From: an uncultured Ramlibacter sp.
GTDB lineage: Bacteria; Pseudomonadota; Gammaproteobacteria; Burkholderiales; Burkholderiaceae_C
Assembly (NCBI RefSeq): GCF_936925435.1
Contig: NZ_CAKZHQ010000023.1
Span: 62,001 to 126,000 of the forward strand
Length of the DNA: 64,000 nucleotides
Direction: 5' to 3'
This document shows positions 40,350-49,269 of the stretch, one piece after another. Under the pieces are notes generated by a model, which worked only from the letters and a program-made list of their open reading frames with translations, had not been told where the DNA came from and searched no databases. Numbering within the stretch: position 1 is the stretch's first letter; each line of letters starts with the position of its first letter. Position numbers and translations under genes: made by a program.

Positions 40350-40440
40350 GTGTTCCGCGCTGCCATAGGCACTGTGATGCACGACGGAAAGATTGGACGC
40401 CCGTAAGTCGTTGATTTCACAGCTACACTATCCATCCAGA

Positions 40441-40489
40441 CTGGTTTGGGACCAGAGGGTCGAAGGTTCGAATCCTTTCGCTCCGACCA
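40441..40489 (+). other. attR: 3' fragment of tRNA-Pro(TGG)
   Basis: 49 bases that continue as the 3' half of a beta-proteobacterial tRNA-Pro: anticodon loop TTTGGGA (anticodon TGG), anticodon 3' stem CCAG, T-arm GGTTCGAATCC, acceptor 3' strand and CCA. The D-arm and 5' acceptor are missing, and the anticodon-stem match ends at 40441. It marks recombination at the anticodon region of tRNA-Pro, with the intact gene expected at attL left of the window. Confidence 0.88.
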
Positions 40490-40494
40490 TTTCC

Positions 40495-40517
40495 AAAAAG
40501 GCCCCCATGGGGCCTTT
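40495..40517 (+). terminator. Hairpin between the tRNA-Pro fragment and tRNA-Arg
   Basis: AAAAGGCCCC and GGGGCCTTTT arms with a CAT loop, perfect. A Rho-independent type hairpin in the tRNA spacer, usable in both directions. Confidence 0.6.
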
Positions 40518-40524
40518 TGCCTGT

Positions 40525-40601
40525 CTGCCCGTAGCTCAGTTGGATAGAGCACCGGCCTTCTAAGCCGGTTGTCACAGGTTCGATCCCTGTCGGGCAGGCC
40601 A
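40525..40601 (+). tRNA. tRNA-Arg (anticodon TCT)
   Basis: Complete 77-base cloverleaf: acceptor CTGCCCG/CGGGCAG, D-arm GCTC...GAGC, anticodon stem CCGGC/GCCGG with loop CTTCTAA (anticodon TCT, reads AGA), T-arm ACAGG-TTCGATC-CCTGT, and encoded CCA at 40599-40601. It is a host gene just beyond attR. Together with the tRNA-Pro it forms a tRNA cluster split by the prophage. Confidence 0.97.
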
Positions 40602-40702
40602 ACGCATCCATTTGCCTAACCGGCTCCCAACTGTTCAGCTTAAGAAAATTGCCTAAGCCTGAGCGCCGGGCCGGCTGTACCTTCGGGGCCCCCTTCAAGG
40701 AG

Positions 40703-42088
40703 ATGCCCTTGGTGCAGCCGGGTCTGCCTGTCACGCCTGCGTTGGCCGATGCCCCCCTGGGCGAGCGCGGTCCGCGTCTGCGTCGGCGCCGCTTGTGGAT
40801 GGAGGGCTACGTCGCCGCCAGCCGCCTGCTCGACACCGTCCTGCTGTCCCTGTTCGCCTGGGCCGGCACCGTGCCGTTCACCTTGCCCCTGGCCTACGGC
40901 CTGGCCGGTGCGGCAATGAGCAGCGTGTTCCTGTGGATGGTCTGGAATGGCGTCCAGCAGGAGATGGCGGATCCCTACATCGACCGCGTGCAGCGGGCCC
41001 TGGCGGTGGTCCTGCAGCTGGTCTTCCTCTGGATCTTCCCGCAGCTGTCGTTCTTCTTCCTGAGCATGCTGCTGGTGGTGTTCGGCTTCAGCTACCATCA
41101 GCCGCGCATGGGCTGGCGCCAGCTGACCTTCGAGTGGCTGGCGCTGTGCGCCGTCACCGCGCTGGCGATCGCCTCGGCCAAGATCAACCTCAGCCCGCCG
41201 GCCGCGACACCGCTGGAGCGGCTGCTGGTCTGGCTCACTTACTCGCTGATCGTGGCGCGCTGTGCCTTTGTGGGCTATCTGGGCAGCAGGACCCGTGGCC
41301 AGTTGCTGGACCTGAACCGGCGCTTCCGGACACTGAACGAGGATCTGGAGCACCGGGTGGTTGAGCGCACGACGCAGCTGCAGGCCAAGAACGCCGAATT
41401 GCAGGAGTGGAACAGCCAGCTGCAGGCCTTTGCCCACTCGGTTGCCCATGATTTTCGCCAGCCCATCATCGCCATCAACGGCCAGAGCAACCTGCTGGCC
41501 CGCAAGCTGGCCCAGGGCGTGGCCGGGTCCAGCTTGCGCGGCCACCTGGACCGCATCATGGCCTCGTCCCTGCAGATGGAGAGCGTCTGCGAGGGCCTGG
41601 TCCGGCTCGCTGGCGTCAACCAGGCTTCGCTGCGCCGTGTGGCGGTGGACCTGAGCGCCGTGGCCCGGGAAATCGCCGAAGGCCTGCGCACGCAGCAGCC
41701 GCAGCGCCAGGTGGAGTTCGACATCGAGGACGGCATGACCGTGCTGGCCGATCCGCCGCTGCTGCTCACGGCGATGGAGGCGCTGCTGGCCAATGCCTGG
41801 AAGTTCACCGCCCACCGTGCGCTGACCCGGATCAGCGTGCGCCGCTGCCCGGCGCAGCCGGGTGCGGCCCAAAGCTTCGAGGTGCGCGACAACGGCATCG
41901 GCTTCGATCCAGCCTACGCCCAGCAGATCTTCGGCGTGTTCCACCGGCTGCACACCAGCGAGGAGTTTCCGGGCGTGGGCATCGGCCTGGCGCTGATCGA
42001 ACGGGTGGTGCACCGCCACGGCGGCAGCATCCGCGCCGAGGGCGTGCAGGGCGAGGGCGCCTGCTTTCGCTTCAGCCTGGCGGCCTGA
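40703..42088 (+). CDS. Orphan membrane sensor histidine kinase
   Basis: About 461 residues. Five to six transmembrane helices (about 35-185) and a short coiled coil lead to a HisKA-like H-box (AHSVAHDFRQP, His249) and an HATPase domain with ALLANAWKFTA, DNGIGFDP and GVGIGLALIERVVHRHGG. No response regulator gene is adjacent. The start is uncertain: ATG 40703 directly follows AAGGAG, and TTG 40709 has better spacing from it. The H-box type recalls phytochrome-like kinases. The signal is unknown. Confidence 0.82.
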   Translation: MPLVQPGLPVTPALADAPLGERGPRLRRRRLWMEGYVAASRLLDTVLLSLFAWAGTVPFTLPLAYGLAGAAMSSVFLWMVWNGVQQEMADPYIDRVQRALAVVLQLVFLWIFPQLSFFFLSMLLVVFGFSYHQPRMGWRQLTFEWLALCAVTALAIASAKINLSPPAATPLERLLVWLTYSLIVARCAFVGYLGSRTRGQLLDLNRRFRTLNEDLEHRVVERTTQLQAKNAELQEWNSQLQAFAHSVAHDFRQPIIAINGQSNLLARKLAQGVAGSSLRGHLDRIMASSLQMESVCEGLVRLAGVNQASLRRVAVDLSAVAREIAEGLRTQQPQRQVEFDIEDGMTVLADPPLLLTAMEALLANAWKFTAHRALTRISVRRCPAQPGAAQSFEVRDNGIGFDPAYAQQIFGVFHRLHTSEEFPGVGIGLALIERVVHRHGGSIRAEGVQGEGACFRFSLAA

Positions 42089-42102
42089 GGCTTCGCGCCC
42101 CC

Positions 42103-42795
42103 TTATCGCCTTTCGTACTGGGTCTTGCCGAACAGCACTTCGCGCTCCGCCTCGGTGCGCACCGGCTTGCGCAAGCTGGCCATCACCTGGACGCCGCGCT
42201 GCACCGCCGGCCGTGCCTCGATGGTGTGGAACCATTTTTCCAGGTGCGGGTAGTCCGACAGCACGATGCCCTGGTTCTGCCAGCTGCGCAGCCAGGGGAA
42301 GGTGGCGATGTCGGCGATGGAGTAGTCCTTGCCACCCAGCCAGGGCGACTGCGCCAGCCGCTTGTCGATGACGCCGTACAGGCGCTTGGCCTCATTGCTG
42401 TAGCGGTCGATGGCGTAGGCGATCTTCTCGGGCGCGTACATCCGGAAATGGTGCGCCTGCCCCAGCATGGGGCCGACACCCCCCATCTGGAACATCAGCC
42501 ATTGCAGCACCTCGTACTTCTCGCGGTCGGTGCGGGGCAGGAAGCGGCCGGTCTTGGCCGCCAGGTACAGCAAGATGGCGCCCGATTCGAACAGCGAGAT
42601 CGGCTGGCCGTCGGGCCCCTGCGGATCGGTGATGGCGGGGATCTTGTTGTTCGGGCTGATGGCCAGGAACGGCGGCTGGAACTGCTCGCCGGCGCCGATG
42701 TTGACTGGCGTGGCCTTGTACGCCAGGCCACACTCCTCCAGCATGATGTGAACTTTGTGGCCGTTGGGCGTGGGCCATGAATACACCTCGATCAT
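42103..42795 (-). CDS. Glutathione S-transferase, Ure2p/YghU-type
   Basis: 230 residues. The N-terminal thioredoxin-like part has SWPTPNGHKVHIMLEECGLAY and NNKIPAITDP with the ESGAILLYLA glutathione-binding motif; the C-terminal part is the all-helical GST domain (DYSIADIATFPWLRSW). TPNGHKV is typical of the nu-class/Ure2p-like group active on disulphides and peroxides. It is divergent from the next gene over a 60-base spacer that must hold both promoters. Confidence 0.9.
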   Translation of the reverse strand: MIEVYSWPTPNGHKVHIMLEECGLAYKATPVNIGAGEQFQPPFLAISPNNKIPAITDPQGPDGQPISLFESGAILLYLAAKTGRFLPRTDREKYEVLQWLMFQMGGVGPMLGQAHHFRMYAPEKIAYAIDRYSNEAKRLYGVIDKRLAQSPWLGGKDYSIADIATFPWLRSWQNQGIVLSDYPHLEKWFHTIEARPAVQRGVQVMASLRKPVRTEAEREVLFGKTQYERR

Positions 42796-42855
42796 TGCTT
42801 CGCGTCCTTCACTTGGGTTGGGGAATAATGGGACTTTAGGGCGAAACTCCGCTCC

Positions 42856-43551
42856 ATGTTCGATCGCATCAAAAAGGCTTTTTCCAGGGAGGCCGCGCCG
42901 CAACCCGAGTCCGTCGCGCCGTCGCAGCTGGGCGGCGCGCTGTCCGAATGGGCCGCGACGCAGGGCTTCGGCTTCTCGACCCAGGCCGCCGGCGGCACCT
43001 TGCAGCTCGAAGGCCGGGTCAGCGACAAGCGCTGGCGCATGGAGCTGGGCAAGCCGACCCGCAAGTTCATCCGCGGCGAGGAACTGCGCGCCCGCGCCGA
43101 ACTGGGCATCAACGAGGACGTGGCCGTGCTGCTGATGAACCGGCCGCTCAAGGAGGCGCTGGAGAAGCAGGCCTACGCCATGTACACCGACAACCTGCAG
43201 ACCACGGCCGATCCCAACCTGCCCGAGGAGATGCGCTGGCTGGCGATGTACGCCGAGGTCGGCTGGGACAGCCTGCCGCGGGAGTTCTGGAGCCGTTACG
43301 CCGTGCTGGCCGACCAGCGCGAGCACGCCCTGGCCTGGCTTGACCCGCAGCTGGCGCAGCTGCTGCTGCGCTGGCCCCTGCCGGCGCCGGCAGCAGACAC
43401 GCCTTTCATGCTGATGCTGCTGCGCGGCAAGGCCTATCTGCGCATGCAATACCTGCCGGCCGACATGCCCACCCTGCAACATGCGGCCGCCATCTTCACC
43501 CATGCCTGCGAGACCGCCATCGGCGGCCTGCACACGGACATCCCTTCGTGA
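42856..43551 (+). CDS. Hypothetical cytoplasmic protein
   Basis: 231 residues, soluble, beginning MFDRIKKAFSRE, with a beta-rich middle (GFGFSTQAAGGTLQLEGRVSDKRWRMELG) and a helical end. No family recognised. Its stop directly abuts the stop of the convergent acyl-CoA dehydrogenase gene (TGA|TCA). Confidence 0.7.
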   Translation: MFDRIKKAFSREAAPQPESVAPSQLGGALSEWAATQGFGFSTQAAGGTLQLEGRVSDKRWRMELGKPTRKFIRGEELRARAELGINEDVAVLLMNRPLKEALEKQAYAMYTDNLQTTADPNLPEEMRWLAMYAEVGWDSLPREFWSRYAVLADQREHALAWLDPQLAQLLLRWPLPAPAADTPFMLMLLRGKAYLRMQYLPADMPTLQHAAAIFTHACETAIGGLHTDIPS

Positions 43552-44826
<1,275 letters not shown>

Positions 44827-44857
44827 GCTGTCTCTCGTGGTTGGTCTTGGGAACGTG

Positions 44858-45949
44858 TCAGGCGGCCTGCTGGGCGAACTTCCAGGCCAGTTCGGCCATG
44901 GGACGGGCGCCGGCGCCTGAGCTCACAGCCTGGGCGCTCGAGGCCGTGCCGGCCTCCACACGTTTGGCGATGCCTTGCAGGATGGCGGCGATGCGGAACA
45001 TGTTGTAGGCCAGGTAGAAATTCCAGTCGGCTTTCAACTGCTCGGGCGTGGCCAGGCCGGTGCGCTCGCAGTAGCTGCGGATGTAGGCCTCTTCCGAGGG
45101 GATGCCCAGGCCGGCAAGGTCGACGCCGCCGATGCCGCGCGACATGCCGTGCGGGATGTGCCAGGCCATGCAGTGGTAGCTGAAGTCCGCCAGCGGATGG
45201 CCCAGGGTCGACAGCTCCCAGTCCAGCACGGCGATCACGCGCGGCTCGCTGGGGTGGAACATCAGGTTGTCGAGCCGGTAGTCGCCGTGCACGATGGACA
45301 CCATGGCTTCATCGCGCGCGCCGGCCGGGATGTGGGCCGGCAGCCATTCGATCAGCCTGTCCATCTCGGGGATGGGCTGCGTGACGGAGGCCAGGTACTG
45401 CTTGCTCCAGCGGCCGATCTGGCGGTCGAAGTAGTTGCCGGGCTTGCCGTAACCGGCCAGGCCGCGCTCGGCGAACTTCACAGTGTGCAGGGCAGCGATG
45501 ACGCGGTTCATTTCACCGTAGATCTCGCCGCGCTGGGCATTGCCCATGCCCGGCAGGCTCTGGTCCCAGAGCACGCGGCCCTGCATGAACTCCATGATGT
45601 AGAAGGCGCGGCCGATCACCGACTCGTCCTCACACAGGCAATGCATCTGTGGCACGGGCACGCCGGTGCCGGCCAGCCCGCGCATGACGGCGAACTCGCG
45701 CTCCACGGCATGGGCCGAGGGCAGCAGCCTGGCGACCGGCCCCGGCTTGGAGCGCATCACATAGCTCTTGCCCGGCGTGATCAGCTTGTAGGTGGGGTTG
45801 GACTGGCCGCCCTTGAACATCTCCACCGTCAGTGGTCCGGCAAAGCCTTCCAGATTGCTCTCCAGCCAGGCGGTGAGGGCGGCGTTGTCGAAGGCGTGCT
45901 TGTCGGAAACCGCGCGGGTGCCGACGAAATGATCGTAGTTGTCGCTCAT
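44858..45949 (-). CDS. APH-type phosphotransferase paired with acyl-CoA dehydrogenase
   Basis: 363 residues of the aminoglycoside-phosphotransferase-like kinase fold: [12 protein letters not shown] (nucleotide loop), [12 protein letters not shown] with Asp as base near residue 218, and [10 protein letters not shown] with the metal Asp. Kinases of this type next to acyl-CoA dehydrogenases correspond to the two halves of ACAD10/11, which act on 4-hydroxy acids through phosphorylation. It lies 5 bases behind the Crp/Fnr gene, so the three are likely one operon. Confidence 0.88.
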   Translation of the reverse strand: MSDNYDHFVGTRAVSDKHAFDNAALTAWLESNLEGFAGPLTVEMFKGGQSNPTYKLITPGKSYVMRSKPGPVARLLPSAHAVEREFAVMRGLAGTGVPVPQMHCLCEDESVIGRAFYIMEFMQGRVLWDQSLPGMGNAQRGEIYGEMNRVIAALHTVKFAERGLAGYGKPGNYFDRQIGRWSKQYLASVTQPIPEMDRLIEWLPAHIPAGARDEAMVSIVHGDYRLDNLMFHPSEPRVIAVLDWELSTLGHPLADFSYHCMAWHIPHGMSRGIGGVDLAGLGIPSEEAYIRSYCERTGLATPEQLKADWNFYLAYNMFRIAAILQGIAKRVEAGTASSAQAVSSGAGARPMAELAWKFAQQAA

Positions 45950-45954
45950 GGCTC

Positions 45955-46677
45955 TCAGTGGGTTTCGGTGTCGATGATGCGCATCAGCGCCTCACGGTCG
46001 CGCACCACCAGGCCGCCGGGCTCGATGCGGATCACTTCTTCTCGCTCCATGGCCTTGAGTTCCTGGTTGACGCGCTGGCGGGAAGCACCCAGCAGCTGGG
46101 CCAGTTCCTCTTGCGCCAGCTGCAGGCTGATGCGCATCTCGGCGCCATGGGACAGCGAGGGCACGCCGTAGCTGCGCACCAGGTGCACCAGCTGCTTGGC
46201 CAGTCGGGCCCGCAGCGGCAGGGTGTTGAGGTCTTCCACCAGGCCGAACAGCTGGCGGATGCGCCGGGCGTGCAGGCGCAGCATGGCCTCGTACAGCTCG
46301 ACGTGGGTGGCCAGGATCTTCTTGAAATCGGCCTTGGCCACGCACAGGATGGTGGTGTCGCCGTGCGCATAGGCATCGTGCGTGCGGCGGTCGCCGTCGA
46401 AGATCGCCACGTCGCCGAACCAGATGCCCGGCTCCACATAGGTCAGGGTGATCTGCTTGCCCGAGATCGCCGTCGAACTCACCCGCACCGCGCCGCGCGC
46501 GCAGGCGATCCACTGGTCGGGCGGGTCGCCGCGGGCGGCGATCAGCTCGCCGTCCTTGTAGCGTTTGACGAAGGCGCATCGGAGTATGTCGTGCCGCAGC
46601 GATGGGGAAAGGGAGGAGAACCAGCGACCGGAATTGATCGCCTCGCGTTCCTCGATGGTAAGAATGGGGTCGTCCAT
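45955..46677 (-). CDS. Crp/Fnr-family transcription regulator
   Basis: 240 residues. Residues about 20-140 form a cNMP-binding beta barrel (GELIAARGDPPDQWIACARGAVRV, GIWFGDVAIFDG). The C-terminus has the winged HTH (LAQEELAQLLGASRQRVNQELKAME). The FNR iron-sulphur cysteines are absent. It is encoded upstream of the phosphotransferase in the same direction and may control the acyl-CoA operon. Confidence 0.88.
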   Translation of the reverse strand: MDDPILTIEEREAINSGRWFSSLSPSLRHDILRCAFVKRYKDGELIAARGDPPDQWIACARGAVRVSSTAISGKQITLTYVEPGIWFGDVAIFDGDRRTHDAYAHGDTTILCVAKADFKKILATHVELYEAMLRLHARRIRQLFGLVEDLNTLPLRARLAKQLVHLVRSYGVPSLSHGAEMRISLQLAQEELAQLLGASRQRVNQELKAMEREEVIRIEPGGLVVRDREALMRIIDTETH

Positions 46678-46767
46678 GGCCTGTCGTATGAGTGACTGGA
46701 GGTGCACCCCATTGTCACGTGCGGGACCACGGCCCGTGCTCAGGGTTGTCACCTGAAGGACATAGAG

Positions 46768-46840
46768 CCCCCACGCTCGGCACTGCGTGTCCTCGCTGCC
46801 CCCCGAGGGGGCTGGCCTGCCTTGGGGCGGCCCGGCGGCA
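46768..46840. repeat. Dispersed intergenic repeat, copy 1
   Basis: About 73 bases with CCCCCACGCTC, then TCGCTGCCCCCCGAGGGGGC and TTGGGGCGGCCCGGCGGC. The CCCCC-GAGGGGG core forms a hairpin. Related copies lie at 59038-59107 (inverted) and 60109-60182. All are between genes, suggesting a terminator-like or REP-like function. Confidence 0.7.
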
Positions 46841-46862
46841 GTCCGGACTGCCTGCGTCCGCT

Positions 46863-47642
46863 CTATTCGTAGCGCGGGGTTTGCTTGGCCAGGAAGGCGG
46901 CGATGCCGATGCCGCCGTTGGCGTGGTGCAGGTTGCGCACGAAATGGTCGCGCTCGCTGGCCAGCTGGCGGTTCAGCCCGGTGCCGCCGGCGTCGTTGAT
47001 GAGTTCCTTGATGCTGGCCAGCGCGTTGGGCGCCTTGGCATTGAGCTTGTCGGCCAGGGCCAGGGCCTGCGTGAGCGCATCGCCGGTGGCCACCACCCGG
47101 TTGACCAAGCCCAGCCCATGCAGGCGCTGGGCGCTGATGCGCTCGCCGCCCATCAGCAGTTCGCTCACCAGCTGGCGCGGCAAGGCCTGGGACAGGGCCC
47201 AGCTGGCGCCGCCGTCGGGCGACAGCGCGACGTTGCTGTAGGCCATGACGAAGACCGCGTCGTCGGCGGCCACGATGAAATCGCAGGCCAGGGCCAGCGA
47301 GAAGCCGGCGCCGGCCGCCGCGCCCTCGACCGCGGCGATCACCGGCTTGGGGAAGGTGCGGATGGCCTCGATCCAGCTGTGCAGGCCCTCGATGCTCTGG
47401 GCCTGGACCTCGGCCGGCTGCTGGCGGTTGGCCTGCAGGCGCTGCAGGTTGCCGCCGGCGCAAAACAGCGCGCCTTCACCGGTCAGGACCACGCTGCGCA
47501 CCTCGGGGTTGCTTTCGGCCACGTTCAGCGCCTCGACACCGGCGGCATAAATTTCCGGACCCAGTGCATTGCGGTGCTCGGGGTTGGACAGGGTCAGCAC
47601 CATGGTGGCGCCCTGGCTGGTGCTTTTGAGTTCTGCGGTCAT
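46863..47642 (-). CDS. Enoyl-CoA hydratase/isomerase family (alternative oxepin-CoA hydrolase type)
   Basis: 259 residues of the crotonase fold: NPEHRNALGPEIYAAGVEAL, the oxyanion-hole CAGGNL near residue 63, and VEGAAAGAGFSLALACDFIVAA. The pattern and length match the group annotated as oxepin-CoA hydrolase, alternative type, connected with phenylacetate or beta-oxidation. It is next to a 3-hydroxyacyl-CoA dehydrogenase on the same strand. Confidence 0.87.
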   Translation of the reverse strand: MTAELKSTSQGATMVLTLSNPEHRNALGPEIYAAGVEALNVAESNPEVRSVVLTGEGALFCAGGNLQRLQANRQQPAEVQAQSIEGLHSWIEAIRTFPKPVIAAVEGAAAGAGFSLALACDFIVAADDAVFVMAYSNVALSPDGGASWALSQALPRQLVSELLMGGERISAQRLHGLGLVNRVVATGDALTQALALADKLNAKAPNALASIKELINDAGGTGLNRQLASERDHFVRNLHHANGGIGIAAFLAKQTPRYE

Positions 47643-47683
47643 AGTCAGTTGAGGACAGAGCTAAAGGTCTGTCCCGCAAAGTT

Positions 47684-49204
47684 TCACGATTCTTCCTGCA
47701 GCAGCGACAGGCCGATGGCGCCGCGCCGGCGCAACCAGGGGCTGGGGCGGTAGCGCGGGTCGCCGTAGACGGTCTGCATGTTGAACAGCACCTCCAGGAT
47801 GTTGGTCGGGCCCCAGAGGTTGCCCATGGCCAGCGGGCCCAGGGGATAGCCCAGGCCCAGGGTGACGGCCGTCTCCAGGTCGGCCGGGCTGCAGATGCGC
47901 TGCTGGCAGATGTCGGAGGCGATGTTGACGATGGTGGCGACCACCCGCTGGGTGACGAAGCCGCCGGAGTCGCGGATCACGCTCACGGGTTTGCCGTCGC
48001 GCGCCAGCAGCGCGTGGGCGGCATCGCGCATGTCGGCGCGGGTGGCGGGGTTGGTGGCGATGACGCGGCGCCTGGTGGCGGCATCGTCGATCAGCATGTC
48101 GATGCCCACGGTGCGCGCCGGGTCCAGCCGCTCGACCACGGCCACCGTGGTGATGTCAAAGCCCAGCGGCGCCACCAGGGTCAGCGCAGTGGGCGAGGGC
48201 GACTGGCCGGTCTCGATCTTCGCGCCCAGATCCTTGAGCAGCTGGTACAACTCGGAGCGGCGCGCCGCCCGGCTCGAGACCCAGACCGGCGGCATGTCCG
48301 CGACCTGCGGCGCCGGCGCTTCCGCGGCGACCTGGGCCTTGCCCTCGACGTACTTGTAGAAGCCTTCGCCCACCTTGCGCCCGACCATGCCGCCAGCCAG
48401 GCGCTGGGCGGTGATGACGCTGGGCCGGTAGCGCGGCTCGTCGTAGTACTGGGTGTAGATCGACTCCATCACCGGGTGCGAGACGTCCAGCGCCGTCAGG
48501 TCCATCAGTTCGAAGGGGCCCAGCTTGAAGCCCACCTGGTCGCGCAGGATGCGGTCGATGGTGGCGAAGTCTGCCACGCCCTCGCTGACGATGCGCAGTG
48601 CCTCGGTGCCGTAGCCGCGGCCGGCATGGTTGACGATGAAGCCAGGGGTGTCGGCTGCCTGCACTGGCGTGTGGCCCATCTGGCGGGCATAGGCCGCCAG
48701 GCTCTCGCACACGGCGGCCTCGGTTTTCAGTCCGGCGATGACCTCGACCACCTTCATCAGCGGCACCGGGTTGAAGAAGTGGTAGCCGGCAAAGCGCTGC
48801 GGCCGCTGCAGGCCTGCGGCGATGGCCGTCACCGACAGCGAGGATGTGTTGGTGGCCAGCACGGCGTGCGCGCCGACCACGCCTTCGAGCTGGGCGAACA
48901 GGCTTTTCTTGACGTCCAGCCTTTCGACCACGGCCTCGATCACCAGCTCGCAGCCGGCCAGCGCCTGCAGGTCGGCTGCGCTGTGCAGGCGCGCCTTGCA
49001 GGCCTGGACCGCATCCGCGTCCATGCGGCCCTTGTCCTGCAGGCGATCCCATTGGGCGCCGATCTCCTCGATGGCCTTGGCCACTGCCTCGGCCTGGGCG
49101 TCGTACAGCCTGACGGTGCTGCCGGCCTGTGCGGCGATCTGTGCGATGCCGCGGCCCATGGCGCCGGCGCCCACCACGCCGACGGTCTTGTAGATGGTTT
49201 GCAT
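47684..49204 (-). CDS. 3-hydroxyacyl-CoA dehydrogenase (PaaH-like)
   Basis: 506 residues from ATG 49204. Rossmann motif VGVVGAGAMGRGIAQ near residue 8, catalytic YHFFNPVPLMKVVEV, then two 3HCDH C-terminal helical domains (NHAGRGYG, GFKLGPFELMDL and the second copy near 440: ETAVTLGLGYPLGPL). Length and double C-terminal domain resemble PaaH of phenylacetate degradation. It oxidises 3-hydroxyacyl-CoA with NAD. A longer frame to 49255 lacks a better start. Confidence 0.92.
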   Translation of the reverse strand: MQTIYKTVGVVGAGAMGRGIAQIAAQAGSTVRLYDAQAEAVAKAIEEIGAQWDRLQDKGRMDADAVQACKARLHSAADLQALAGCELVIEAVVERLDVKKSLFAQLEGVVGAHAVLATNTSSLSVTAIAAGLQRPQRFAGYHFFNPVPLMKVVEVIAGLKTEAAVCESLAAYARQMGHTPVQAADTPGFIVNHAGRGYGTEALRIVSEGVADFATIDRILRDQVGFKLGPFELMDLTALDVSHPVMESIYTQYYDEPRYRPSVITAQRLAGGMVGRKVGEGFYKYVEGKAQVAAEAPAPQVADMPPVWVSSRAARRSELYQLLKDLGAKIETGQSPSPTALTLVAPLGFDITTVAVVERLDPARTVGIDMLIDDAATRRRVIATNPATRADMRDAAHALLARDGKPVSVIRDSGGFVTQRVVATIVNIASDICQQRICSPADLETAVTLGLGYPLGPLAMGNLWGPTNILEVLFNMQTVYGDPRYRPSPWLRRRGAIGLSLLQEES

Positions 49205-49269
49205 GGCGGCATTATCCGGCAGCGTCGGCGTACACCGCAGGCCCATGCTGTGCAAGAATCAGGCATCCC

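Larger units (their letters stand above)
1..40489. mobile_element. Lambda-like prophage with HK97-type head, left end outside window
   Basis: Continuous temperate-phage gene order: leftward recombination operon, immunity region, rightward early genes, Q-like gene, packaging, head, tail, lysis and accessory genes. It ends at a 3' tRNA-Pro fragment that marks attR. No integrase is present, so it should lie left of base 1 beside the intact tRNA-Pro. The tape measure protein and absence of a sheath gene indicate a long non-contractile tail. The modules look complete except for a frameshift in ninB, so the element may still be inducible. The right boundary is well supported. The true left boundary is not visible. 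Confidence 0.93.

Noticed and set aside
40495-40517. The GGCCCC/GGGGCC hairpin as part of the attachment site
   Set aside because: It lies outside the tRNA match, and its form is that of an ordinary tRNA-spacer terminator.
42796-43533. N-terminal extension of the GST frame over the neighbouring plus-strand gene
   Set aside because: The true GST start (MIEVYSWPTPNG) is at 42795. The extension is antisense to another gene and has no GST-like sequence.
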